Both the position numbers and the translations under genes were made by a program. A DNA stretch of 64,000 bases from Collybia mongolica (Eukaryota > Basidiomycota > Agaricomycetes > Agaricales > Clitocybaceae): positions 2,914,001 to 2,978,000 of the forward strand of contig JAAXNY010000001.1 of assembly GCA_013420905.1 (NCBI GenBank), written 5' to 3'. Positions within the stretch are counted from its first letter, which is position 1. Each line of letters starts with the position of its first letter. Shown in pieces: positions 45,396 to 57,635 of this stretch. The notes under the pieces were generated by a model. That model was not told where the DNA came from. It saw only the letters and a list, made by a program, of their open reading frames with translations, and made no database searches.

Positions 45396-48213
45396 TCATG
45401 TTTCGGGTTTTACTCGCCATATTACAGCAGCTGCAGCGACACTCAGTACTAGCACGCCAATAGCAGTCTGCATGTGTATTGCATGCTGGGGAGGGCACAG
45501 TAAGCTCAACATTTATGCAATGGACATCAGGATAATGCTTACCATATCAATGCGTGATGTCACCCCCTTCGCTGGAGGACCTTCCTCTGCCGTCTGCACA
45601 TCAGACCGTGACAGCTTGTACACAGACGAATCCGGAGTCGCCAATGTCTCCGCGCCAACTTCCATAGGTTGCCTCTTTGGCCTAACACCGAGAACGGTAT
45701 CCTCTTCTTCTCCCTCGTCGTCGGCTTCAGCGCTATGCTCAGTAGAAAATAAAAGTGCGGGTATTTTGGACGGAGACGGGCCCATTTCCTCCGAAGCCAA
45801 TGTTGCATCCGTATCAGTGTCTACTCCATCCCTCGAGCCGCTGCCACTTCTTGATCGTTGTCCTGACCGCCCGCGCCTCGAACTACCCGATCGCGAGCGT
45901 CGGCGCCGTGGTCGGTTCGAGTCCGACGAGAGGCTCCGCGGACTGGGGGGAGTTACCAGTCCAATGTGCTTCATCGCATCGCCGTTCATCATTGAATGCT
46001 GTTGGTGCTGCTGCTGCTGAAAGGCCGAGGCAGCACTCTGTAGGGTCGCAAGCCTCTCCAAGCCGGTATCCATAGTACGGACTTTGTTTTCCCACTCCTC
46101 TCTGGCATGGTTCAGCCTCTCGCGTTCCTTGTTCCAGTCTTCCCGCACACTGCTCCATTGACCTTCCATAGACTTCTTCCATTCGTTAATCATAGACATT
46201 AAACTCTCACCCTCGGAAGTGGGGGGCAAGGGTTGTGGAGGAGGGGGAGAAGGCGGCGGTGGAGGAGCAGTCTGAGCGCTCTGTGTCGTTCTCACGGTGG
46301 CTTCCAGTGCTTCGACCTTACTCTCAAGTGCAGATATCGTTGACTGGGCAGTAGTGTGTTGAGCTTCCAGGCTCGTTGTTAATGCCATCAGTGCTTTGAC
46401 CTGGACCATTACCCGTTCCATTACATCTTCTGAAGGATCCCCACTTGCTGAAGCAGCGATCTGAGAGAGAGGGGATGTCGGCGAAGATCGGCGCGGAGCA
46501 GTGAGCAGGGATGATGAGCGATGTCGTGAGTCATATGCATCGATGTCTCGCAGGCCCATAGAAGAGGGTTCGGGCGTCCGTGGTCTGCCAAGTTCATCGT
46601 TCCGCCTTCTACGACCTTCTTCGTCATCCTCTACATCATCTTGCTCCGCATCATTGTTCATAGTGTGTTCAGATGCATGATCACGATCGTGATGATCGTC
46701 TGACTCCCCATGTACGTCCATCTGCTGCTGTGAGTGATATTTACTGTGTTCCGCCTCTTCTGCAGCAAGCTGCTCTTCATCCTCCTCATCGACTCGCTCG
46801 AGCTCGTGAGGAACGACAGTGGAGACACTCCCCGCATCATCGTCATCGTCATCTTCTTGCCGCTCACCGTCATCTTCTTCTTCCAAATCAAAGCCACCCC
46901 GAGGTTCGTCCTCCAATAGACGGGATTTCTCATCCTCTATCTCCCTCTCCCTCCGTTTCAGCTCCATCATCTCCCGCAAGGCTCGTATTTCCTGCTTGAT
47001 AGCCTCCTGCTCCGCCAGCACACCCTCCAAAGCTCGAATCTTATCGACATGTGAAGTAAGTGATGATTGAGTTTCTCGTAGTTGATTCTGCAGGTCAACA
47101 AGGGCAGATGCGGCGACGGCTGCAGATGGCGCAGTAGATGGTTGTTCTGGCGAGCCGGAGGTAGAGGGGGCAGCTGAAGGTTGTTGTGATTGCGGCTGGG
47201 ATGGTCGGACAGGCGGGAGGGTGTGTGGGTATGGGGGGAGATTAGGGGGCTATCGTCATAATAGATTATCTTATGAACAATGGATAAAATGAAGATGGGG
47301 TAAACACTCACCAATGTTCCGCCGAGGGTCTCGTTAATCTCAGTCATTGCACCAGTAAGTGTATGCAGCTCGGCGCCCGTTTCACGGCTCTTCTGGAGCT
47401 CACCTTGCAGCCGACTGAGAATGTGGTCAAAAGTCAGGCCGCTCTTCCCAGGGGGTCGCATGCTGCCACCCATCCCGCCCATCCCTGCTATGCCCTGCTG
47501 GGAAAGCTGTGGACGACGCTGTGGCCCGTTAAAGTTAAAAGAGCCAGAGCCAGAGCCGTTGGCGTTGCTCGGGCCGACATGCATCGCCGAGGATGAGCCA
47601 GGTGATGATGACTGGAATTGTTGGTGCTGCTGCTGGTGCTGCTCTGCGCGGGCAGCAACTTGGACATCCTGTTCTGTGAAGACACAAACTACACGAGCGG
47701 CAACTTTGTGGTGGACAACGGTCTTGTTGTCCTCGCCGATGATATCAATACCGAATTCCTGCAAAAGGACACGCCGGGGTTCGAAAAATTGCCGTTGCAA
47801 AATGGAGCTCAATACTTACGACAATGTCGTCGCTCTTGAGCTCATAGGGTTCAGATTCGACGCTTTCTGGGCTCAGTCGGTCGCCGTTGATGAAAGTGCC
47901 GTTGGAGCTCTTGACGTCTTTGATGAAAATCTGCAGCAAATGCCACATATGGTTAGCCATTCAGGCTCTCGGTAGCTGTAAAGACGGTACGAACTTTGCC
48001 GTTCTCCTCCCAGACCTCTGCATGCTGCCTGCTCAAGACCTTGGAATCAAAAAAGCCATTTCGCTCAGCTGGGGCAGTCTTTGCATTGGTTTGCCGTCCA
48101 ATTTTTACGCGCTGATTGTGTATGAGGGATATGTGCTTTGGTACAAAGGAGTCGTTAAGAGGATATAGGTAGAGAGCTGGATATACAGCCTGGAAAGGAG
48201 CTGGGGCGGGCAT
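45396..48213 (-). CDS. FHA-domain coiled-coil tail-anchored protein (SLMAP/Far10-like)
   Basis: A phosphothreonine-binding scaffold, probably on ER or nuclear membranes and part of a STRIPAK-type complex. The start is at 48213. The FHA domain (about residues 12-140, over two exons) shows [26 protein letters not shown] and [20 protein letters not shown]. The middle is Gln/Ser/Gly-rich, followed by [20 protein letters not shown] and long acidic and coiled-coil stretches ([59 protein letters not shown]). An Arg/Ser-rich patch and acidic stretch precede the end. The last exon encodes a single hydrophobic anchor, [22 protein letters not shown], ending at 45396. N-terminal FHA plus coiled coil plus C-terminal anchor is the SLMAP/Far9-Far10 architecture. 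Exact orthology is inferred. Confidence 0.85.
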
Positions 48214-48921
48214 GGCTGGCAGAGCTGAACGGCAATTCCAAAGCCTTTGCGATGGGAACGCACGTCAACAAACCTCTAACCTTAACCTCAGAACATCCAC
48301 GTGCCACATCACCCGCCAAATTCCCCCAAGCGCTCCCCACTACTAAGTATGTATCCTTCTCCGTGGTACTGTCTATCCATATCGTCTGTCTCATTCCGTG
48401 CCTCACTAAACGCTTTCAAACGGATATAACAACATAATGGGTGCCTATCAAACAGTGGGTTTCTGTTCGCACTCCGTGCTCCAACACCACCCTCGATGAA
48501 GGAGCTCGGCGACATGCGCATGTTCTTCATTTTCGGAACCAGGGTGGTGCATGGTCCGCTCATGACACGATCGGTCGATTTCTGGCCACGAGCTTTAGTC
48601 CCTGTAATCAAAAGTATTAAAACGTGGTCCCCGGATGCAGCAGCGTGTCTGTTCATCACGCCGATGCACAATTCCGTGTGTGCTGCAAGCAAACTCAGCG
48701 GCGTCACCACGTGGAAGTAAACACTAGTAGCAGGAGTTCCCTTGCAATGGCGTCGTTGGTGGTTATTGCTAGGAGAAGCCCTTTACATTTCCAAAAAATA
48801 AATAACCTTAGATAAACAATATACAGCAACAGAATACAGCTCTCATGACTCATGCGAGATGATACAGCGCCAACAAATGACCGGGAACACTTTGAATGAG
48901 TTGACTTGCATTCTTCCAAGT
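48214..48921. other. Intergenic spacer
   Basis: About 700 bp between the FHA gene start and the DUF3602 gene end. CCACGTG-type boxes occur at about 48298-48304 and 48710-48716. No gene was recognised. Confidence 0.45.
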
Positions 48922-50308
48922 TTAGGCACGGGGACGCGATGCCGAACGATCGCGCACAATATTTCCTGCACCACCACGGCCTGTTGACTCATATTCACCT
49001 CGGGTGTACGTGCAGCGCTCTACTGCAGGGGGGGGATTGACCGACATGTTTGCCAGACCACCTCGACCCGTCGAATGCCTGTCATTAATAACATGAGCCC
49101 AAGAACGATATAATGAGGCAGCCATGTACCATGCATCATCATGAGAGGCATATTGCTTGCGTTCCTCTTCGTCGATGATCTCACTAATCAGTGCATCGCC
49201 CGTGATAATGTTTCCGGCGCCTCCTCTCCCGGTGGAGTGTACCTGAGCGATCACAGGGGCAGTGGGCCCGCGGGAGCGAGAGCGATTGGCGATGTTGCCA
49301 GCACCCCCACGTCCTGTGGAATGCTGTGTGCCAGATGATAGGACATTCTAAAGTGCAAATAGGGGAGGCGCCTACCGGTGCATCTTGATTCGCTGCAATA
49401 TGCTCTCTGATGATCTCTCGTTCTCCCTTAGCAGGGTCTGGGCTCAGCGGGTTATTTATGTCTCGAGAAGGAGACCTGATGTTTCCAGCGCCGCCACGGC
49501 CCGTAGAGAATGTCTGTCCAACAATAATGATGAGATGTCCCACAGAGAGTTGAAGTGGGGAACATACTTTCGCTACCGAAGCGGGAATAGGTTCTCTACC
49601 GCGAGAGCTAGAAAAATCGTCTGGTCCACCTGGTCTAGCTTCCCTTGAAGCTGAGGCCTGGCGAATGTTGCCGATCCCACCTCTGCCGGAAGAGTGCTTT
49701 AGACAGAACCGGCGATAAGTAGGAGAAATAACAATTGCAATGATAAGGGCTCACAAAAGCTTCCCGACCTCTGGACTGAGAACGATCTGCAGACATGAAA
49801 GTGGGTGAGAAGGAGATAGGAGGTGAGATATAAAGTAGGAAGTCTTTAAATAGGAAAACGGAGAAAGCGGAAAATAAAGGTGATGTGTTATCTGACACGG
49901 GCAAAGCACCGCAGACAACCTGGAAAAGATGAAGAAGGCTAAGAAAGGGCGTAGGAGTTGAAGGGCGTGTAACCAATTTAAATTGTAAGAAGGTTTGAGA
50001 TAAGATAGACAGCCTATTAGACGAGATAGCGAAACTTGATGCGCGGATTACGCAGCTGCTTATCTTTCTTATCTTTTGCTTCTTATCCCAAACCACCACC
50101 ATCGTTCTCCACACAGCCAGTGCTCACCTGAATATCCACGTTCGCTGCCATTGAGTGTACTCGATATTGATTTCCTGTCATCTTCGTCGACAAGTGTGTG
50201 GTCCCCGCTCAGCGTCCGGCTGAGTTTTGCGCCAAGGGCCGATAATTGAGAAGAAAACGACCGACGAGAGGGCGACGGCGAAACTGCTGTATGTCTGTCG
50301 ACCATCAT
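48922..50308 (-). CDS. DUF3602/Par32-like phosphoprotein with STGRGGAGNI repeats
   Basis: Disordered protein with at least five repeats of the form (S/T)-x-GRGG-x-(G/A)N-(I/M): HSSGRGGIGNIRQA, FSTGRGGAGNI, STGRGGAGNIANRS, HSTGRGGAGNI and HSTGRGGLANM, then ESTGRGGAGNIV near the C-terminus at 48922. This repeat defines the fungal DUF3602 family, whose yeast member Par32 is a TORC1-linked regulator of ammonium transporters. Two starts are possible. One is MSADRSQSRGREAF (ATG about 49795). The other is an upstream exon at about 50127-50308 (MMVDRHTAVSPSPSRRSFSS) whose donor GTGAGC joins in phase to the acceptor TGCAG at about 49787, giving GYSD-RSQSRGREAF. The upstream exon is Ser-rich with several possible kinase sites, so alternative N-termini are likely. 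Confidence 0.85.
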
Positions 50309-51342
50309 TGTATAGGTTGGTAATTGACGAGTTTTTTTTTTTGCTTGGTGGGAGTGGGCGGTAGGGAGGGAGGGAAGAGTCTCGGAGCCTGACGCCTATT
50401 ATGCCTTCACGAAGTGGCGTGTACGGGGCATCGGAGTGTCACCATTTGCCGGATTGGTGATCGTGAGTTGATCACAGTACTACCCACCCTCTGTTTAGGT
50501 CCGGCCCCTGTGCAATTTAAAGCCTCTTGTAAATGCATTGGTCCAACAATCTAAACCCCATCAGTTAAACTACCTCTCCAGCCGACTCAGAAGTATATAT
50601 TTTTATGCTATACGATGGGAGGCCACGTACATGTCTCGCACAGAGGGCCGACCGACCGCAACTTTTGTTTGATTTCTCCCTTGGGTCTCCTTGGGTCCTC
50701 TCATGTCCAAAAATAAACTCTTGGAGAGTCTTGTTTCGGTCCACCGCTCAATTACGCCAAGAAACATGCGGCCTTAGGTTCGGCCTTTGCCTTTCCAATT
50801 TAAAAAAAGGAATTCGACAAACAAAATGTTCTCCAAACAAATATAATCCGGGCTTACTGTCAGTCAAGTCATTCAAAATAACCCCGCAGATGATCCTGTA
50901 GCGGATCCAGAAGGCGATGTGGCGAATAACTGAATGTATTTTTAGTACTCCATCACATGGAGTGTGAAATGGGGCTCAGAGCTTGAAATGTTCCACAGTA
51001 TGTCAAAATGAGCGTATACCTGACGTATAATGGGTATGTTACAGCTACGGATGTTTTATTAAATTACAGCAGTACACCCACCACATACTTGAGAGTACCA
51101 GAGCTATGGCCTTGGGAAACAACAAGAAACAACAACCGCTCTCGTTGTTGAGGCTGTGTAACACAGCCACCGCCGTTTACTCCTCGCCGCACGGACACCA
51201 CGCAAACGAGCGTTCTTAGCAGCCCTAGCCTATCTCATGCAGATGCGGAGTATAAACTAGGTCTCACTACACACATACCAACCTGACAACACGTTTGACT
51301 CAACCTGAGCCGGAGACAGGCGGCTCACCAGACAGTATTGAA
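50309..51342. promoter_or_regulatory. Divergent intergenic region, DUF3602 / CLN3
   Basis: About 1 kb with the promoters of two divergent genes. An oligo-T run lies just upstream of the DUF3602 gene (about 50332-50342). ORF 50605-50901 has no recognised feature. Confidence 0.4.
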
Positions 51343-53424
51343 ATGCGTTCATTATCGGCACCGACCTCTCTAGGTAGAGGCCCACCGTTCAATAGGGACC
51401 TGGTTGATGATGATCCGGAGACTCTCGAGGATGAAATTTGCATGGAGGGTAAAGGTGAGTACATGTCCATTTCGTGAACAAAGAAATGCGGCGTTAATCG
51501 CACCCCTAAGAACGTGAACGCAAGCTTCGACGGAGACTTGGCTTATCTTTTTTCTTGTTCGGGCTCATTAACAACGGTCAGTGCATATGAATACCTGAAA
51601 CCTCTGGCTAACTGGCATTCATGTGTATTCAGTTCTATACGTTATCATATTATCTGCTGCCCTGGACCTTGTACCGCCATCGACTCCTAAGGGTATAATT
51701 GCGTTCTGCAACATAGCCCCAGCTCTCGCTGCGAAAGTGGGATGGCCTTATCTTCTCAAGGGTCGGATACGATACGCGAAACGACTAGTCGGGTGCTGTC
51801 TGCTGAGCTCCTTCGGAATGATTGTAAGACAGCCGTATTCTACTCACGGGGAGCGGCTTACTGAAAATTCACAGGTTGTTGCGATGTTTGACTCTTTGTT
51901 TATGAGACTGGTTGGAATTGGCCTTGCGTCGTTTTCATCAGGTTCGCATTCTCCTCTAAAGCTGACATCTCATGTGCTCACCCCTGCTTTGTAGGCTTAG
52001 GTGAACTGACGTTCTTACAATTGTCAACCACCTACGCTCCCCCTCCAATCGCCGGACATAGCGTCGGGTATGTGTATCACATACCCTGTCATACGAAGCA
52101 ATTTTTTAATGTTCCATAGGTATTTTGCCTCAGGAACTGGGGCTGCCGGGCTCGTCGGTGCATTTCTATGGTGGGAAGTCCGCAGTTTTGGCGTCCGAGT
52201 TGGAGTGGGGCTATCTTCCGTTCGTCTCTCAATCGCATCTTCACGAAGTTTACCCCTGATGCTTCCGCACTATCCCTGTAGATAATGCCGTTCATAATTC
52301 CTTTAACATACTTCTACTTTCTGCCGCATAGTTCTGCCTTCCTCTCCTCATCCCCGGCTGAGTATGAGGAGTCAGCGAACCTAGGCGGGGGCTCTTCGCT
52401 CCCATATACGCCACTCCCTTCTGCTGAAGACGAAGATGGAGAAGAAGAAGGTAGTCTTCCCCCAGGCCCGAGAAAGGGAGTCTCTCTATCCCCTAGTGAC
52501 AAATGGCGACTTGTTAAACCCCTACTACTGAAATATATGCTACCTCTGTGTGAGTCATCAAATTAAATACTATGTGGCATTTATAACTTGACGGGATTGT
52601 ATATAGTCTGCGTATATCTTGTAAGTTGATTTTAGTATGGGTGGATCCTCTTATTCACACGCTGTATCGCAACAGTTCGAGTATACCATCAATCAAGTGC
52701 GAAGACTAGCTTACCTTTGGAGTTACGCAGATGCTAATTCTTCATCAATAGGGGATCGCTCCAACCCTCCTTTACCCTGTGCCATCTCCCGAGGAATACC
52801 CAATACTCAGCAAGATCATTCATTCCATCAGAGATTACTATCCTTTGTGGCAGGTACGGCTTGTTTTTGGAGGCCTCGCACTATTTTTTCTCTCAGCCTA
52901 ACTAATACTAACTGCTCTCAAAGCTGGTCTACCAAACAACAGTGTTCTTTTCCCGGTCTTCGATATCCATTGGGCTTCCGCCTCTTCCGGCCCGTCTGTT
53001 GTCCCTTCCTGCTTTCGCCCAGGCTGCGATACTACTTTTTTTGACCTTTGAATCTGCAGTGGGATTCTTCCCCTCAGAATCGAGCGGGGTGGGTATTGTG
53101 TTTGTCATCCTCTTGATTAGTCTGGAGGGTATCTGTGGTGGCCTAGCATAGTAAGCTTCAGCCTGGTCTTTCTTCCTATGGTCCCAACTTAACCACAATA
53201 CGATCAGTGTCAACGTATTCTTCCGCATCAACCAGGAGCGCCCGGACCTGGATTCCGCACACGATATAGAACGAGCCAAACAGGAAAAAGAATTCAAGAT
53301 TGGTTCCATTGGATTTGCAGACTCGTCCGGGATTCTCCTCGCTTCTCTACTCGCAGTCCCCACAGAACTCGAGCTCTGCAAAGCACAAGTCCGCAGAGGG
53401 AAAATGTTCTGCAAAGGACTTTGA
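51343..53424 (+). CDS. BTN1: CLN3/battenin (Btn1) vacuolar membrane protein
   Basis: A multi-spanning lysosomal/vacuolar protein of the CLN3 family, whose yeast member Btn1 affects vacuolar pH and basic amino-acid balance. The start ATG at 51343 gives a hydrophilic N-terminus. Exon 2 begins at about 51511 and reads LRRRLGLSFFLFGLINN, joined to VLYVIILSAALDLVPPSTPK, the classical CLN3 first segments. Then come FCNIAPALAAKVGWPYL, LASFSSGLGELTFLQLS, SGTGAAGLVGAFLW, MPFIIPLTYFYFLP, an acidic loop, LLKYMLPLFCVYLFEYTIN, LYQTTVFFSRSSISIGLPPL and SLEGICGGLAYVNVFF. The end at 53424 (KAQVRRGKMFCKGL) contains a cysteine close to the terminus. About eight exons with short introns. All family landmarks are present. 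Confidence 0.92.
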
Positions 53425-53627
53425 CTTAACCTCATCATCTATCGCTCGAATATCTTGTCGTGGATTTATACTGCTTATAATGCATTTTATTGGAACCTCA
53501 TATATTTCATCAAGTCATCTAGGCATAGCTGTACAAATAGAACCAAGAGCAATCGAAAACAACAAAAAAACCCAAGAGTGTATGATAAGAGTACGTAGAA
53601 TGATATACATGAAATAAGAGCCGATAA

Positions 53628-56600
53628 TCAATCCTCGAAGAGATGCCGGGGGGACCCGACCTGTAAGGATATCATGAACTACCACGTCATACTACCAAGA
53701 ATGAACTAAAACACATACCTTGGACATATACGATTGCCATGTCTCTTGGAGGCCACGATCGTCGGCCGCGATCCCCTTCAGCGCAGCGTACGGAGTGTAC
53801 TCATACGTGTATCCCTGCGCATATTGACTGGGGTTCGTGTACCCCGTCGCAGGCCAGTACTGTTGACCTTCGGCTTGCTGCGCATTGGGGTCGTGATATG
53901 ACTCAGCCTGAGAGAAATGAGATGTGGTGGCAGACGATGGAGTGGCTGTTTCTGGGCTGACGTGATGATGTTGGTATTCCGGAGGCACAACATACATTTG
54001 ATGCTGGGGTTGTGCCAGTTGAGGCTGCTGTTTGTCTTGGTATTGTTGGTATGTCTCTTGAAGGCTTGAAAGGGACTGGGAGTGTGATAATTGGTGTCGA
54101 GGTGTGCGGCCTTGGGTCGGTTCGGTTCCTGGAATGCCATGCGAAAACGAGTTTGTGAACGCTGAGTGTTGTTGTTGCTGCTGTTGTTGTGGGTAAGTAT
54201 GGTACTGCGCAATATTGTGTGTCTGATGCTGGTAGTGGGTGGCTTGTGGTTGGGTTTGTGGTTGGGAAGATGCGAGTTGAGCCTGCTGTTGTTGAAACCC
54301 TCGTTGCTGGTGCTGTTGCTGCTGTTCAAGGAATTGCTGTTCCTGTAATCGCTGTTGATTCTGCAAGTCTTGCTGTTGCTGTTGTCGGGCTAGTTCCTGG
54401 CGCTCCAATTCCAACATCATGGACTGCTGTTGCATTTCTATATCCTTTTGATGCGCATATTCTCGGCCTATCTGTTGCTGCGCCTCATATGTTTGACGTT
54501 CCGTCTGCTGTCGTTGATGGCGATGTTCCATAGGGTCCCCGACTGGTTGTGCAAAAGTGCCATTATTTATATGGTAGGCATTTTGGATCTGTGCACTGAT
54601 GTTACCATCGAAGGCGTTCAACTCGTTCACCAAACTGGGATGAACCCCGGCGAAAGATGGGTTGTCAGTGTAGGTCTGATGCGGGGAATCGGATGAGGCC
54701 CTTGACGAACTGGTGCCTCCGTTTTCTGGGGGGGAAGGGCGTGGGCGTGATGGCGGGGTACTCATTTTGGTAGAAACTGTGTGCGTTTTGCCACTGAATA
54801 TTGATAGCTCGTCATTTTCGGCCGCTTGGGTTGGCTTGAAGATGTCACCAGGGATACTGGGTGGAATCCCACTGTTGGTATCCAGATAAACCTGCTGCGC
54901 CTTCATTTGGAGACGCTGGATTATGGGCTGGGGAGAATATGTGAGCGGGTGAATCAAGGCTCCTCAGTATGACTCAAACGAACCAAGAATTTGCCAGCTC
55001 GTCCACCATACGTAGAAGCCTTCTCAAATAATTCGCAAGCCGTTCTTAATTCCAACAAGGCTGCGGGCGCAACCTTCGACTGCGAGCTATGAGTGACGAC
55101 GGAGGCCAGCATGACCTACCATAGAATGTGAGACTGATACAAGGGTACAAGAGGAAAAAAATATTTACTACGGCTGAAAAAGCATGTGTCCATAGGACCC
55201 AAAAGCGCGCAATCTGGGCGGGAAACATACTGAATTGCTGCCTCACTGACGCAAGGATTGTGCATGCACTCCGATATCCTGCCAAAAATGAAGGCGCATA
55301 CTGGCTCTTGATCGGATCTTGCGGGTGAGTAGAAATTGCATGTGCAAAGAAGCAGCGATGAATGTACAGAAGTGCTGATCCCTCGGCTTATCAGTGAACT
55401 AGTATGGGACAACAGTGATCCAATGAACTCAACTCAGTTCTCGGTAGTTTGTTGGCATAAAGTGAGACATTGTTTGAGCTAGGCCGACGCCGTGGGGAGG
55501 TGGGCCTTGCGCGAATAACGGAAGTTCCATATCACGAACTTTACGATCTAACTCCAGAATGACAGAATATCTCGGAGCTCGAGAAGTTAACGTCCCTTGA
55601 ACAACAGCAGCGACGCACTCAGCCCCGAATCTCGCCTTCCAATGCGGGACTAGAATAGATATTTCAAACTCGAGGCGACCTAAAGGAAATCAGAGTAAAA
55701 CGTACAACTCGGTTGGACTCTTCCATCATCTGTCATAGTTTGATCTGGATCAAAAGGTAGCTCGCAATCCACGAAAGGGAGCGAGAACGTTGCGAGTCGC
55801 CCGGTAGCCAAACTCTATTGATAAATAAAAAATATCAGGAACAACCTCGTCGCCTATTCCCGACAGTACGAACCTGCCAGCAGTCAGTAATAAACAACTC
55901 CCAAAATAAGGCGCGCCGCTTCTGCACTTCAGCAGGAGTAAGGTTCCAGCGAGCACAGTCACGATCTATTAATATTCAAAGGTGTCAAATAACCCCCGAA
56001 TAATGAAAATGAAGGGTTGTAAGGACTCACGTAGGCCAATCTAAAAAAAAAAGTCAACCAAAATAGAAAACATCAACCTCGTGAAATTTGTTGACACAGA
56101 TGATGAAGCACGCTTACGCTTTGTGACAATTTTGTCGCGATACCCATGAGTGCCCATGTGCTCTCAATACTGTTCTCACCACTACACAGGCCTTCGTAAA
56201 TAGCCATCAGTGATAAGGTCTGTACGGTAGCAACAGATGGAGGTCGCTCCAGGACAGGCTCCAATGTCAGCGCGGCTTTTGTTAGCTGATAATATTGTTC
56301 GGCTTCTGGATTGTCGGGAGCAGGTGGGAGTGCCATATCTGTGAGAGCTCCGAAGCAAAAAATTACGAACAGCAACGCTAACTCATGTGCACCACCCTTG
56401 ATGGGGGGACTGTGGTTGACAGGATTGACAGTGGTCTCGGGGGGTGATGCCGAAGATGCGAGAGGCTTCGGTGCTTCATTATACCATAACGGCAGCATTT
56501 CTTCGTGAAGCTGACGTTTCGTGACCGCGCCGAAGAACCAGGGTGCTTGCTCTAGGTAAAGCTCACATAGACGCCAAGCCTCATGCCATGGTGGGAGGAA

Positions 56601-57635
56601 AGAGCCGATGATCTGGTCGAGAGTGATACCCACCAGCTGGACATTTGAACCAAGCGGAAACGCGTTAGCTAAATTGCTGACGGCTGTCGGAAGTTCGGCC
56701 TTCCATCCTACATTCAAATTACTACGTTGTTGGACCCTATCAGGCTGGGGCGAAGATGCTTCTCCCTAGATGTTTCACATCAGCCTCCCTTTAGCTTGAC
56801 GTGTACGATTTAGGAACACAAAACGTACGATCAACAGACTCTAGGGGTTGTTCAGCGTCGAAAGAACCATGGACTAAAAAATAAGTGATACACACCTCTG
56901 ACCCCGCCGACCGACCATAGAAAGTCGCAGCACCATCGTCTCGAATGGCTAATGTCCCAAATGCATCAATATACTGTGACTCTTCTTCTATCGCCTCTTC
57001 TTGCGGGCCTCCTTCGCCATCCACTGCGGAGTGTAGTTCGATACTCGATTTAATTTTGAGAAGATCCCGGTGGAGTAAGGGATGAGTTTCACGTGTTTGA
57101 GTCGATTGTAAAATAGCTAGGGCATCTTCGAGTTGGCGAATCCGGTCGCTCATTTGCGCAATCTTTCGATGAAGTTTCTCGGTATCAGCGAGGACAAATC
57201 TGAAAGGGGGTGTGATGAGCAGGCTGAGTGGATTACTGAGAGCGCCCACACCTCGTTCCTTGGCCAGTGATGAGGCTTCCATTCGGGCAGATAGCTGAGC
57301 ATCCTCTCCGTTTGCAACTGAATTTATAAAGTTGTCAGCGTGCCTTCGTCTTTAAAGGCGTGGCTTGAGGTGACCTTGAGCACGGAACGGTTTTGTCACA
57401 TTTCAACTTGAGCCTTTGGGACGAGCGCATAAATATCGCCGAATTACATCTCCGGGTAAATTGCCTACTGACCGCCTACACTCAGCACAAGATAGCGCGC
57501 CTTTTTGAACAAAAAGGTTGGTCACGATGCCACACTGTAAGAAAGTCGCTGGGAGCTCATACCTCGTGCTCGTTTGGACTCCTTGTCCTGTATTCGCTGT
57601 GTGGTGGCCCCATCTTTGCGCGCGGTTTGTGGCAT
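53628..57635 (-). CDS. Zn(II)2Cys6 transcription factor with Fungal_trans domain and polyQ C-terminus
   Basis: A fungal DNA-binding regulator. The first exon (ATG 57635, MPQTARKDGATTQRIQDKES) is followed by a split zinc cluster: RGALSCAECRRLKLKCDK, TVPCSSC and KRRGCSAICPNG, which gives six cysteines after two introns. A coiled coil follows (EKLHRKIAQMSDRIRQLEDA), then the Fungal_trans region (TLDQIIGSFLPPWHEAWRLC, FGALTDMALPPAPDN, ALTLEPVLERPPSVATVQTL, SLMAIYEGLCSGENSIESTW, IGLHRDCARWNLTPAEVQKR, RALFWELFITDCWQ) and helices FLAGYRSACTILASVRQQFS. The C-terminal 400 residues (53692-54957) are Gln-rich, with long CAG/CAA tracts around 54160-54500, and end in a small exon VGSPRHLFED at 53628. Target genes are unknown. 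Confidence 0.88.
54160..54500 (-). repeat. Polyglutamine-coding CAG/CAA tract
   Basis: Within the transcription factor, repeated Gln codons encode runs of five to seven Gln and broader Gln-rich stretches. CAA interruptions are frequent. Such tracts are prone to length change and can tune transactivation. Confidence 0.8.
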
